Source: Erigeron canadensis (taxonomy: Eukaryota > Streptophyta > Magnoliopsida > Asterales > Asteraceae). From it: DNA of 64,000 nt. Below the pieces are notes generated by a model that had not been told where the DNA came from, did not search any database, and saw only the letters and a program-made list of their open reading frames with translations. Shown here piece after piece: positions 54,142 to 64,000 of the stretch. The stretch lies in the NCBI RefSeq assembly GCF_010389155.1, contig NC_057768.1, positions 7,810,501 to 7,874,500 of the forward strand. Direction: 5' to 3'. The position numbers were made by a program, and so were the translations under genes. Numbering within the stretch: the stretch's first letter is position 1; the number at the start of each line of letters is the position of its first letter.

Positions 54142-55795
54142 ACATGTGTGATCTATTAATTACAAAGATCAAAACTTGAAGGGGGTTTAAGGGTTGGTTG
54201 ATTTTAATTAATTGTTATATAATTAAAAGATTGTTTTTCTTTTTTTTTTAATTAATTAAATCAGATCTTGATTAAATAAAAATTAGGGTTTTTATTTAAT
54301 TAAAGTTTTAACCTTGTTCAATGAATATTGAAACCCTCAAGCAAGTTTTGAATTGTGAATTGACATGATTTATGTGATGAATTGCAAAATTATGTATATC
54401 TTGATTATTTAAAGTTGTTAAATAATAGTAAAATCACAAGAAATTCATGCAAAATTAATTGTGATTTTACTGGATATATAGAGATATATTTTGCAAATCA
54501 TGATGATCCAATAATTAGGGTTAATTATTAGATAATTATGTGACAATGTGAATTTTTCGTGTAAATTTTCTGGTTTGCGACAGTTTACTAAAAAATTCAT
54601 ATCTTTTAATAGGTAATGAGCTAGAAGCCCAAATTTGGACTGTAGATTTTCGACTCATAGGGCTACAACTTTGTAGTTCTGGTCGAAATCTGAATCGGAC
54701 CAGAAACAGGCTTAAACTGCTCGTGAAGCTACTAGAAATTTCCAGTCAGCATGTTTTTATGTGTTTATGTGCTAAGTGTTAGTTATTTTGTTTAAAGGCT
54801 TACGCAATCAAGGTAACTTGATGCATGTGGTCTTCTTCTTTGGAAGGGGGAGCCGGGTTTAAACATATGCATGAACCATAGTGACCATGTTTAGGTGGCC
54901 TACCTTAACTTATTACTTGATTAAGTAGTTCGGAAATTAGTAAGTTTATTAATTTTTGTATTGTTTATAAGTTGGGTGATGCAAAAATTGGTTTTTGAAA
55001 TAAACTTGTCTAAGAACTATCGAAATAGAGATTTCATTAATAAAATTGGAGTCTTGCAACCTTGAGATACACCGGCTCACCCATTTGAACAAACTCTAAG
55101 AGAGGTATAAGTTGGAGTGCGCTAGCCTAGCCTTTTAAAAGGGCGGGTTTTTAATTGCGTTCATCGCAAACCTTTGCCCTTGCGCTTCTTTGTGCGTTCA
55201 AATGGAGCTACCGAGCTCTCTTGTGTTGTAAGACTATACAAATGATTTTATTAAATATTATGTTTCGAAGATTATGCATGAGTCTTCAAACATAAACCTT
55301 TGATTCACATCAAATGCATTACCCATTTAAAGTTAAGTCAATGCCACCCACTTTGCTAAGAACACTTGCCAGTGCTTTTTGCTCTACGTGAGACGTAGGT
55401 GAATTGTATCTCTTCAAGGTAGATTACCACTCGTTGTGAGATAGCGGTGGACTATCTACATGTTCTTAATTGGGCGACCTAAAACGAGTTAAGAGGTGAG
55501 ACCTTAACCCGTGGCATAAGATGGGACAAAACATGTTTACAAAACACTTAATACCCCTTTACAGTGTTGTTGTAAGTCCCATAATTCTAGGAGTTGCATG
55601 AATGCAATTATCGATTCTCGATTACCTTTTGAATACCGTCATTTCTAGCAGATCAACTGATGAAATAATTGTATGTCAAGTTGGATCCTAGCCTTAGTGA
55701 AAGTAATTTGTTAGATGAATTTAACAAGGGTAAATTACATTTCTTAAGGATTAATTATCAAAAATACCGATAATTGAACTTTTGTCTGTTTTGAA
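54142..55795 (+). other. copia D leader
   Basis: 1.65 kb non-coding sequence between primer site and gag; no frame of note. Long leaders occur in some plant copia elements and may hold packaging signals. Confidence 0.6.
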
Positions 55796-56620
55796 GATGG
55801 CAACAACAAATCCTTCTCAAAACATACACCAATCGGCTTTCAGGTCGATGCTAGAAAGGAAAAGACTTTCTGGAGCCAAACTTCAATGACTGGGTTCAAG
55901 TCATTGATGAACAGACATCGTTGTTCCGGGAGCGAATGCTTCAACTTGAAAGTTGGCTGCATACAATGCTCGATATGATAGACACAATGAGGTTGCTTGT
56001 TTAATGTTGGAAAGCATGAATACCGACCTTCAAAAGCAATTTGATCATTCATTTCCATGTGATATGCTCACTAAACTCAAGTCTTTGTACTAAAAGCAAG
56101 CCGGAGTGGAGTTGTTCGATCTAGTTGATCAACTTCATGACTTGCGACACGAGCATGGAACATCGGTTAGTCCTCAAGTACTCCAGTTGAAGAGGCACTC
56201 ATGGACAATTGGAAAGGTTAAACTATGCTTATCATCTGCATATTACTATTGGCATGAACCTAAAAAGCGGATTTTTTAGGAGTTCGTGCGCAATTGTAAT
56301 ATGCATAGCATTAGTAAAACCACAGCTAAACTTCATGTCATGTTAATTGAGTATGAGAAAGAGTTTCCAAGGAAATCTGCTACATCCCGAGTTCTTATGA
56401 TCAAGGGGGGAAAGGTTCGGAAAGCAAAACAACCGTAAGCAAAGGGCAAGATTTTTTGGTAAGAGAAAACAAGTTGTGTTTGTCTCAAAACTTTAAAAGA
56501 CCCTTTTGGCAAAAGGAGCATATGGCTAAAGTATCTAGCTGAGATGAATGCGAAAAATAAGCAAGTTGGTTCGGCACGTGCTTCAAGTATCTTCAAAATC
56601 GAACTATATGAGTTGTTATA
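55796..56620 (+). pseudogene. copia D Gag remnant
   Basis: ATG 55796 starts MATTNPSQNIHQSAF...LSG; capsid-like pieces HNEVACLMLESM, KQAGVELFDLVDQLH and LHVMLIEYEKEFP appear in successive frames, with at least six stops or shifts. No zinc knuckle seen. Confidence 0.75.
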
Positions 56621-56744
56621 CAAATAATAACTCAATAGCAAAGAGTCAAGTTTAACTTGGACTCTAACTATCTTTGACATTGTCATCTTGTTTAATTTTG
56701 TCAAGAAAGGCATTTAAAGACTTCAAAGGGACGGTGTCTTACAA

Positions 56745-57059
56745 TCAAATGATGAATCATTTGATAAATGCATGGTTTTGACATTATCATTAACAAGAAA
56801 TGCATTGGAAATCTTCGGTATGAAGAGATCTTGCAATCAAATGATGAATCATTTGATAAATTACGTGTTTTTGGGATTGTCTTTAGCAAGAAACACGTTG
56901 GAAATCTTCATAACGAAGGGATCTTGAAATCAAATGATGAATCATTTGATAAATGTGTTGTCGTTAGCAAGAAATGCATACTTCAAATTGAAGGGATCTT
57001 AAAATCAAATGATGAATCATTTGACAAAAGATCGTTATATCAAATGATGAATCATTTGA
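56745..57059 (+). repeat. five copies of a perfect palindromic 20-mer in the pre-integrase region
   Basis: TCAAATGATGAATCATTTGA at 56745, 56837, 56930, 57005 and 57040. It codes SNDESFDK in the pre-integrase segment (GILKSNDESFDKC), and the surrounding 75-93 bases (KKC.GNL..EGIL) are amplified with it. The last two copies are only 35 bases apart. Confidence 0.9.
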
Positions 57060-57109
57060 CAAATGCATGCCTTGTGGTTTCGGCAAGATGACAAGAATAC
57101 CTTTTCTGC

Positions 57110-57800
57110 ATAAAACCGGAGAGGGCTAAGGAATTACTTGGACTAATACATTCAGATGTATGTAGCCCATTTAGGCATGTGTCAAGGAAAAGCTAGCTAC
57201 TTCATCATTTTTATGAATGATTTCAGTCATTATGGTTATGTTTAATTGCTTTAACATAAACATGAAGTCTTTGAGATATTCAATGAATTTAAAAGTGAAG
57301 TAGAGAATCAACTCAATAGAACCATCAAGATTCTTCGTTCGGATCGAGATAAAGAATACTTAAGCCAAAAGTTTAAGGATCATCTAAAAGCTTGTGGATT
57401 TATCCAAGAGCTTACTCCTATATAAGGGTATATGTGAAAGGAGAAATCGAACCTTGTTGAACATGGTAAGATAAACGTTGAACCTTAAGACTCTCTCATT
57501 TCATTTTGGGATTATGCTTTAGAGATTGCTGCATGCATTCTCAATATGGTTCCAACCAAGAAGGTTGACAAGACACCGCATGAATTGTGGCATGGAAAGT
57601 GTTCCTAAGTTGTCTTACTTAAAGGTCTGGGGATGTGAGGCACTCGTGAAACGAGACACGCCTGACAAACTTGAGTCCAGATCTGTCAAGTGCATCTTTG
57701 TAGGACACCCGAAGGAAACGATGGGTTACTACTTCTACTTTCCTGCCGGAAACATTGTTAAAGTATTTTTGATTTGCTGAGTTCCTTGAAAGGAAACTCA
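57110..57800 (+). pseudogene. copia D integrase
   Basis: Blocks: LGLIHSDVCSPFRHVS (first Asp), LRSDRDKEYLSQ (second Asp, with GGE changed to KE), a shifted and stopped third block where the catalytic Glu would be, then from 57526 VPKLSYLKVWGCEALVKRDTPDKL and CIFVGHPKETMGYYFY. Stops at about 57240, 57424 and 57433. Inactive. Confidence 0.85.
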
Positions 57801-57899
57801 TATCTCAAGAAGACAGTGGGAGGATTGTTGAACTTGATGAGCATCAAGAAGATGTGTCAACTTCTAAAGATACTAGCAATCTTCAACTTGGGGGGGAAA

Positions 57900-59616
57900 T
57901 GTTCAAAGAGATGAATCTCTAAGTGAACTACAAGTTGAAGATAAAGCGATTCCAGTTCGTAGGTCCTCAAGGACAATACGTGCTCGTGAAAGGTTAAATC
58001 TTATGATTGAGTCTGAAGAACACGTAGTAGGAGATTTGAATGAACCTCCTAATTTCAATGCTGCATTATCAGATCCGGAATCTGACAAATGGCTTGAAGC
58101 TGCGAATGTGGAAATAAAATCCATGAAAGACAATCAAGTCTGGAGCTTGGTTGATCTTCCACCAAATGGTAGAACCGTTGGGTGCAAGTGGATCTTCAAG
58201 ATGAAGACCGACATGGATGGAAATATACACACCTATAAAGCTCGTCTTGTGGCGAAAGGTTATACTCAACTCTTTGGAGTTGATTATGAGGAAACCTTTT
58301 CTCCGGTTGCAGACATTAGAGCTATTAAGATCATCTTAGCTATAGCAGCGTACTATGACTTTGAGATATGGCAAATGGATGTCAAAACCGCTTTCTTGAA
58401 TGGTTTTCTAGACGAGGAAGTCTATATGGTACAACCAGAAGGTTTTGTCAACCCTAAATATCCCAACAAAGTATGCAAACTTCAAAGGTCCATTTATGGA
58501 CTAAAGCAAGCATCAAGGAGTTGGAATGAAAGGTTTGATGAAGAGATCAAAAAGTTTGATTTTGTTCAGAATCCTGATGAGCCATGTGTATATCACAAAG
58601 CTAGTAGGAGTAATGTTACTTTCCTTGTCTTGTATGTCGATGACATATTGATAATAGGAAATCATATTCCAATGTTGAAAGACGTTAAATCTTATCTTGG
58701 AAAGTGTTTCGCTATGAAAGACTTGGGTGAAGCAGCATTCATACTTGGAATCAAAATCTATAGAGATAGAAGTAAACGGTTGATCGGATTAAGTCAAAGT
58801 GCGTATATAGACAAGATCTTGAAGAGATTCAAGATGGAAAATTCTAAGCGCGAGAACTTGCCTATGCAAGAAGGACTTAATTTATCCAACAAGAATGGTG
58901 CTTCTACACCTGAAGAGGTAGAGCATATGAAGAGAGTCCCTTATGCTTCGGCGGTGGGATCTATCATGTATGCGGTTAGATGCACTAGACCTGATGTTGC
59001 GTTCGCGCAAAATATACTAAGCCGATATCAGCAAAATCCTGGAGAGGATCATTGGACTGCTATGAAAAACATTCTTAAGTACATGCGTGCTACTAAAGAA
59101 TTGTTTTTGGTGTATGGAGGAAATCCAGATCAAGAGCTTAAAGTCACTGGATACTATGATGCTGGATTTTAGACTGATAAGGATGATACCAAGTCTCAGT
59201 CAGGGTATGTCTTCATTTTGAATGGAGGAGCAGTAGATTGGAAGAGCAAGAAGCGATCTACTGTTGCTATGTCTACTACAGAGTCTGAGTATATAGCTGC
59301 TTCGGATACAGCAATGGAAGCTGTCTGGATCAGAAAGTTTATTTCTGGGCTTGATGTGATGCCATCAAATAATACACCTATGGATTTGTACAGTGACAAT
59401 TCTGGAGCAATTGTCATTGCCAATGAACCTGGGGTTCAAAAGGGTGCCAGACATTACCAAAGAAGATATCACTATGTTCGAGAGCAAATCAAATCAAGTG
59501 AAATTAATTTACTCAAAGTTCACACAGATTATAACTTGGCGGATCCTTTTACAAAGGCATTGTCAAAGGGAAAGCTCAACAAGCATGCAGAAGGCTTAGG
59601 TCTTAGATATTGCTAA
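57900..59616 (+). pseudogene. copia D RT and RNase H
   Basis: 58003-59172 is open for 389 codons: NEPPNFNAALSDPESDKWL, RLVAKGYTQLFGVDYEETFSP, WQMDVKTAFLNG (catalytic Asp), SIYGLKQASRSWN, and LVLYVDDILIIGN (catalytic YVDD). The complete RT core seems intact. A TAG at 59170 interrupts RNase H just after YYDAGF, and the frame continues to 59616 with GGAVDWKSKKRSTVAMSTTESEYIA, DNSGAIVIAN and DYNLADPFTKAL. Only one stop separates it from an open RT-RNase H, but gag and integrase are broken. Confidence 0.93.
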
Positions 59617-60479
59617 GTTATATCATGTAAATTTGTGATTGGTATTTCGATAATGGGATGTTAAACAATTGTTATTTTCAATAAATGAATTTTTATACGC
59701 GGTATAAGTGGTTTCATTTTTATAATAATTGTGTCCTATATTTTCATGTTTAAATCCATGAATATTAGTTGAATATTCTAAATGTCTATTATCGATTAAT
59801 TATATGGGAATATAATTAAAGTAAGACAATTGTGATAGATTGGTGAAAGCATTTAAGGAAATATTTTGAAGATGGTGGATCGTACCAAACTCACATGATA
59901 TTCAAAAGGTGAATATTGGACTTACCCCACAGAACGAATTATCATTTTGTGGACCGACGTCATTAAATGAAATTCGTAAAATGGTTACTTTATTTATCCT
60001 TTGACATGAGATACAAGTGAGTTATGCATGTGTCGATTGCATTTCTTGATATAGTTCCTAACTGTCCTGAACAAGGCAGTAATAAAGGGCTATTTTCAGA
60101 AATGTTAAGAAACGACATGGCCAGACACTTGTAGTCAATACAGGATTTGTTCCTTCAATTTGCAACTGAAGTATGATACCATTTGGCGCCCTCATTAATT
60201 AATTGAAGATGTTTGTGTGGCCACACCCAAATGAACTCAAGAAGTTGTCTTGACTAATTTGGTAATCTTAATTAATTGTAGAAATGAGAAACATAATCGT
60301 TAAATTATGAAATGACATTGATCCATATTCATAATTAACAAGGGTATCTGAACAAAGGGATATTAAAGATTAAATCATTTCAACTTGGCAATTTAAGAAT
60401 CTATTCATGAATATTTTCGGGAGCATTAGAGTGTTGCTAGACGCCAACCAATGTTATTGCCTTTATAATAACATGCTCA
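59617..60479 (+). other. copia D 3' untranslated region
   Basis: About 860 bases without frames between RNase H and the purine tract. Confidence 0.6.
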
Positions 60480-60488
60480 AGTGGGAGT
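60480..60488 (+). other. copia D polypurine tract
   Basis: AGTGGGAGT just before the LTR. Confidence 0.8.
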
Positions 60489-61205
60489 TGTTGGAGTGTG
60501 ATCATTTTATTATAAATCGCATGTCCGGGAATAATTTAAGCCTACGGGGTCACACGAAATGACACGGTAACTCGATAATATTAATTGATATATTAAAGTA
60601 ATATATTAATTAGCTTGATCACGGAATAATTAATTAATCATAATTAAATGGTTAATTATATTTAACTAGTTAAAAAGGAGGATTAAAAATGTGAAAATTG
60701 GAAAATGGTTTTTGGGCCCTAATTCTATGGGGGCCGGTTTGGATTAAGGCTTGGAAAGCCTTAATTCTAACTTGTTTTCCAAGAATGTTTAACCTAATTA
60801 TTTCCTATATATAGAGGGCTTAATTCTAGGTTTTCATTGATTCTTTTATACTTTTTCACATAAGCAAATTCTCTCTTTTTTCTAACTTTCTTTGAAGTGG
60901 CCAAAATCCTTCCTTTGGAGGGGTTTCGACTTTGAAGTTGAAGGTTCAAGCAAAAGGTTTGTTTGGTTTGTGATCGAGTACTAGCATACGTTGTTCGGGG
61001 TGTCTAGTGTGCGATCGTAGAGGGGTTTTGCTTTAAACCCTAAGCATTAATAATAATCTTGTTATTATTATTTTTATTGGAGCTTGCATAAGGTACACGA
61101 CTCAATTCTAGTCTTTGTTAATTAATTTGATTACATATATGTTTGGATTTCTTCCGTTGCGCTTACTCGTGATTATATGGTTATGTATGTGTTCATATTC
61201 TAACA
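60489..61205 (+). repeat. copia D 3' LTR (717 bp)
   Basis: Matches 53414-54126; TATATATAG at 60806-60814. Confidence 0.93.
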
Positions 61206-61822
61206 CAATAATCATTTTCATGTGTTGTTTTTGTTGCCAATAAATGATGAACTTAATTTTCTTTTCCAGCACTAAATGGTTACCATTATAGTTGGGAACC
61301 CAAAATTTTCTAAGAAAACCTCTTGTAAGGTTTAAACCCAATATCTTATGATTGTTGAGCCTTCTCCTTCCATCACAATGCCGTTGAGACGTCGGACGCG
61401 CCTCCGTCGCAAGATCGACGTCTGACGTTAGTAGCACTTGCGTGTCTTAGCCCGACGTCCGAGCTTTTCTTCTTTTGGATGCAGACTTAGTTTTTTTGTA
61501 TGGGGCCACTCGCGTTTTATTTGCATACAGTTAAAAATAAATAAATTTTTCCATAAACTCTTTGAAAACCAATTGCTAGTTGGCCATTTTTTTTAATTTC
61601 CCTTTAGGTCTATTTATTCACAACTTAAACACAACTATTTCAAATCACAAGAATCTTTTTCAAATCCTTTCTATCTTCATCAAACCATTTCATTCAAACA
61701 CCACCACAAAATGTCATTACGAAGGTGGACTGAATCGAAAGATATTTTGTTGTCGAGATGTCGGATGTTGGGGATACCTGACCCCGTAAGCGGTAGATGT
61801 GAAATGACTAAAGTTGTTGGAC

Positions 61823-62074
61823 CTATTTGATCAAATTTTTCAACTTGAAAACTGCACAATCAAGTTGTTGAATCGCAACTTCTCTACTCTTGATCTTCCC
61901 TTGCAAATACGTAAAATATTGGCACTCAAGATCAAAACAATTCCTTCTTGGCACTTGTAAAGTAAAAATTTGTTCTCGATACCAATTATTCTTTGCAGTT
62001 AGTTTTCGCATAACTTCCACAAGTTCCTCTAACAATTCGTGATCGAGGATATTGGCCATGATATTGTCTTTCAC
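61823..62074 (-). CDS. small unknown ORF with coiled-coil character
   Basis: 83 codons starting MKDNIMANILDHELLEELVEV, Leu/Glu-rich and probably helical throughout (IKSREVAIQQLDCAVFKL). No family recognised. It faces the unknown gene at 62437 with about 360 bases between starts. May be a real small gene, a leftover of an unlabelled transposon, or chance. Confidence 0.35.
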   Translation of the reverse strand: MKDNIMANILDHELLEELVEVMRKLTAKNNWYREQIFTLQVPRRNCFDLECQYFTYLQGKIKSREVAIQQLDCAVFKLKNLIK

Positions 62075-62686
62075 CTAATAGACAATCATTGTTGGTTTTG
62101 GGTTAGTGATATTTAATGAAGTAGCCATTTCAATCGTAGAAATGTTTGTTTTTGAGTCAGGAATAATTGATGAAAAAGCCGTTATTTATAAGTAAACTAC
62201 ATTACACTCCTCCAATGTTCAAAATTGAAAATATTTACACGTTTAGTCCCCCAACATTCAAATTCAAAATATTTACACATTTAGTCCCTTAAACGGTAAA
62301 AAATTCAAATTAATTTCAACTTTAGTCTCTGAACGGCTAACCTTGATTTCACTCTATAAATACGATCTCAAGGGCTTCACGATTTTCATTACCATTTCAC
62401 TTTCCATTTCACTACAAACTCACTCTTTACATCCAAATGGCGTCATCATCAAACGTTATTCACCGACCTTGCATGACCTTGGATAAAATGACAAAAAACT
62501 AATGATGCTGATATCAAAGAGGACATCATCCTTGAAACAAAAATCTCTCGGGTTAAGGATTGGCTACGGGAGAAAAGACAACGTTGCGATCAAGAAGATC
62601 GTTATTCTTCGTTGCTACAAGTATAGATTAACAGGGTCAAGGCGACAATCAAAGATGTTTTTGAGGCCAGTCACACATTGGGTGAC

Positions 62687-62691
62687 CATTG
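62687..62691 (+). repeat. target duplication CATTG, left copy
   Basis: Equal to 63326-63330. Confidence 0.9.
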
Positions 62692-63325
62692 TGATGATAT
62701 ACCCATATGGAGCTCTAGCTTCGTACCCGAAGCAGAAGCAGAATACGAAGTCATCTTCGTACAGGTAAAGTGATTTATACACATAATGGAGCTCGACCTC
62801 CGTTCAGCATAATCATTCCGGAGCTCTAAAGGAAATAATTACCTAGCTCCGTGGAAATATACAATAAAGATCGGATAAAGATCTTCTTCACGATTAATCT
62901 ATTAAATATATATCAAAGCTCCGATATACTCGGAACACGGCTTGGTAACAAGATTACCACAAATTTCCTCAAGAAGGAAACAAGATATTCACAAAGGAGG
63001 AAGAGATTTACCCTAATTCTCTTACCCTCCTCTCCAAGTTATCTACCCTTTATATAAATAGAGGAAGAGCCTCACGGCATAGAGGGATTCATACACACAA
63101 TTCGTATACATCATACGAATTATACACCAAAACCCTCTCACGAGTTTATTCGACCTCCGGATAAACCCTAATCAAAACCCTAAGTCGAACGAATCAACTT
63201 AGTCATCAAACCATTCGGCGTAAAGCGGTCTCTCCGACCCTCTGACCGTAAGGGAATCGCCGATAAACACCTACAACCCAACTCATACCTCCGGTTGAGC
63301 CATAATGCGATTATTTGATCCAACA
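62692..63325 (+). repeat. solo LTR (634 bp)
   Basis: TGATGATATACCC...TTGATCCAACA, TATA box TATATAAATA at 63051-63060, exact CATTG duplications. Unrelated by eye to the other LTRs here. No internal sequence, so it results from LTR-LTR recombination. Confidence 0.88.
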
Positions 63326-63633
63326 CATTGCATTTGGGCTAAATCATACCATGATAATTGTGGAGAAGACAAAACAGTCGACAAAGTGAAATGCCCGCAA
63401 CACGACAAGTGGTGGCTCAACGAAAACGTTTACCGTGACATAAAAAGTATGTCACCAGAAGATCCTCAGTAATCGTATCATGATAATGTATTGCGTATTT
63501 TTGTTATTAACTATTTTTTTTAACTATGTATTTTTGTTTATCATGTAATGTGTTTTGTTAATAATAAAATGTGTTTATTTATTTTTTATATTATAAAGTT
63601 GAAATAATAAAATAATGGAAGAATAAATTAAGA

Positions 63634-63826
63634 AGGGTAACGATCATTTCTCCTAAGTTGTTAGCCTAAAAAGCCTCCTAATTAATACGATTGTGACATG
63701 TGAAAAATTAAGGGGTGAGATTAGGAAAGAGAATTAATGGTATCCACATATCACCATCTAAAGCTATTAAAAGAATTTCTAGACTAATTTTTTAGAAGGA
63801 TAAATCATTTTCCAATAAAGAACAGG
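63634..63826. mobile_element. MITE, copy 2 (inverted relative to 41463-41650)
   Basis: Shares GACATGTGAAAAA.T.AGGGG...GATTAGGAAAGA.AATTA.TGG with the reverse of 41463-41650; ends GGTAACGATCATTTCTCC and GGATAAATCATTTTCC. Confidence 0.72.
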
Positions 63827-64000
63827 GGTTATAAAGAGTGGAATGTTCTTGTGTTGTTTGAAAGAGATAGAAAATCTAATGTACCAGGAAAATAATTAAA
63901 AAAATTGATATAGAACATGACATTAATAGAAAGAGGACTTGTTAATGTATCATACTTATTTGTTGTTGCGTACAAAAAGATATCATGTGCTAGTGTGCTA
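63827..64000. other. no gene recognised
   Basis: AT-rich; nothing seen. Confidence 0.5.

Larger units (their letters stand above)
53414..61205 (+). mobile_element. copia D: Ty1/copia retrotransposon (7.8 kb)
   Basis: 5' LTR 53414-54126, primer site 54128-54141, long leader, decayed gag, integrase, RT-RNase H, 3' UTR, purine tract, 3' LTR 60489-61205. Flanks TAATA/CAATA are a target duplication with one difference. LTRs differ at roughly 18-20 bases plus small indels. RT is the best-kept part. Confidence 0.92.
62437..63471 (+). pseudogene. unknown small gene split by a solo LTR
   Basis: From ATG 62437 (MASSSNVIHRPCMTLDKM) with a frameshift near 62500, then IKEDIILETKISRVKDWLREKRQRCDQ..., a TAG near 62620, and ASHTLGDHC up to the LTR. 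Beyond it the same frame goes on: IWAKSYHDNCGEDKTVDKVKCPQHDKWW, ending TAA 63470. The frame is continuous across the insertion when one CATTG copy is counted. Charged N-terminal helix and a Cys/His-rich C-terminus; I do not recognise the family. Confidence 0.5.

Noticed and set aside
56745..57059. Regularly spaced palindromic repeats looking like a CRISPR array
   Set aside because: Spacing is uneven (92, 93, 75, 35), spacers are related coding sequence, and the context is a plant retrotransposon.

Overview
The window is about 64 kb of AT-rich nuclear DNA from a flowering plant, most likely a eudicot. It is almost wholly mobile elements nested in one another. Evidence for a plant: Ty1/copia and Ty3/gypsy elements primed by initiator Met-tRNA (TGGTATCAGAGC sites), a Helitron with both RepHel and RPA-like genes, an L1-type LINE ending in a plant zinc-binding RT tail, tRNA-derived SINEs, and hAT, PIF/Harbinger and Mutator-like small elements. 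I found no intact single-copy host gene. The genus cannot be fixed from sequence alone.

Layout, left half. 1-4845 is a decayed gypsy element, cut by the 5' end of a copia element (family A) on the minus strand. From about 4850 to 24668 lies an old autonomous-type Helitron: a broken RepHel gene (4857-8596, resuming at 21774) followed by a multi-exon RPA1-like gene (22157-24658). RepHel is split by a young 13,177-bp copia element (copia B, 8597-21773) with near-identical LTRs and a perfect 5-bp target duplication. Copia B carries gag with two zinc knuckles, a 45-bp/15-residue tandem repeat, a pol with an in-frame loss of half the RT, a 106-bp tandem repeat, a strong hairpin, and a third gene of about 1,360 codons of unknown function before the 3' LTR. 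Family A LTRs interrupt an RPA exon (22933-23911) and cut off the 3' end of the RPA gene (24669-25593).

Layout, middle. 25594-33970 is gene-poor, with a tRNA-Gly relic, two Helitrons joined head to tail, a SINE with a 19-bp target duplication, a PIF/Harbinger-like element, foldback MITEs and a Mutator-like element with long inverted ends. 33977-40658 is a 5'-truncated LINE with 11-bp target duplications, split by a Helitron (itself holding another Helitron and SINE debris) and by a 3,406-bp minus-strand LTR element that keeps gypsy-like ends but encodes unrecognised proteins in place of pol. 40640-47000 is a field of small elements: a SINE, several MITEs, a hAT MITE rich in GAGTC, a Helitron tandemly duplicated with an 843-bp period, and two inverted 227-bp MITE copies flanking a foldback element.

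Layout, right. 48158-48350 is a truncated SINE. 48510-53013 is a minus-strand copia element (copia C) whose 5' LTR has been replaced by an inverted LTR end, yet which is bounded by a target duplication. 53414-61205 is a plus-strand copia element (copia D) with a fairly complete RT-RNase H and a palindromic repeat before integrase. The last part holds an unrecognised small ORF, a second unrecognised gene split by a solo LTR (62692-63325), and one more MITE.

The order of events can be read from the nesting. The Helitron and LINE are old. The gypsy, family A and 3.4-kb LTR elements came later. Copia B is the youngest (six LTR substitutions in about 660 bp). Copia D LTRs differ at roughly 2.5% of sites and the 3.4-kb element LTRs at about 4%. 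None of the elements seen looks able to move by itself.
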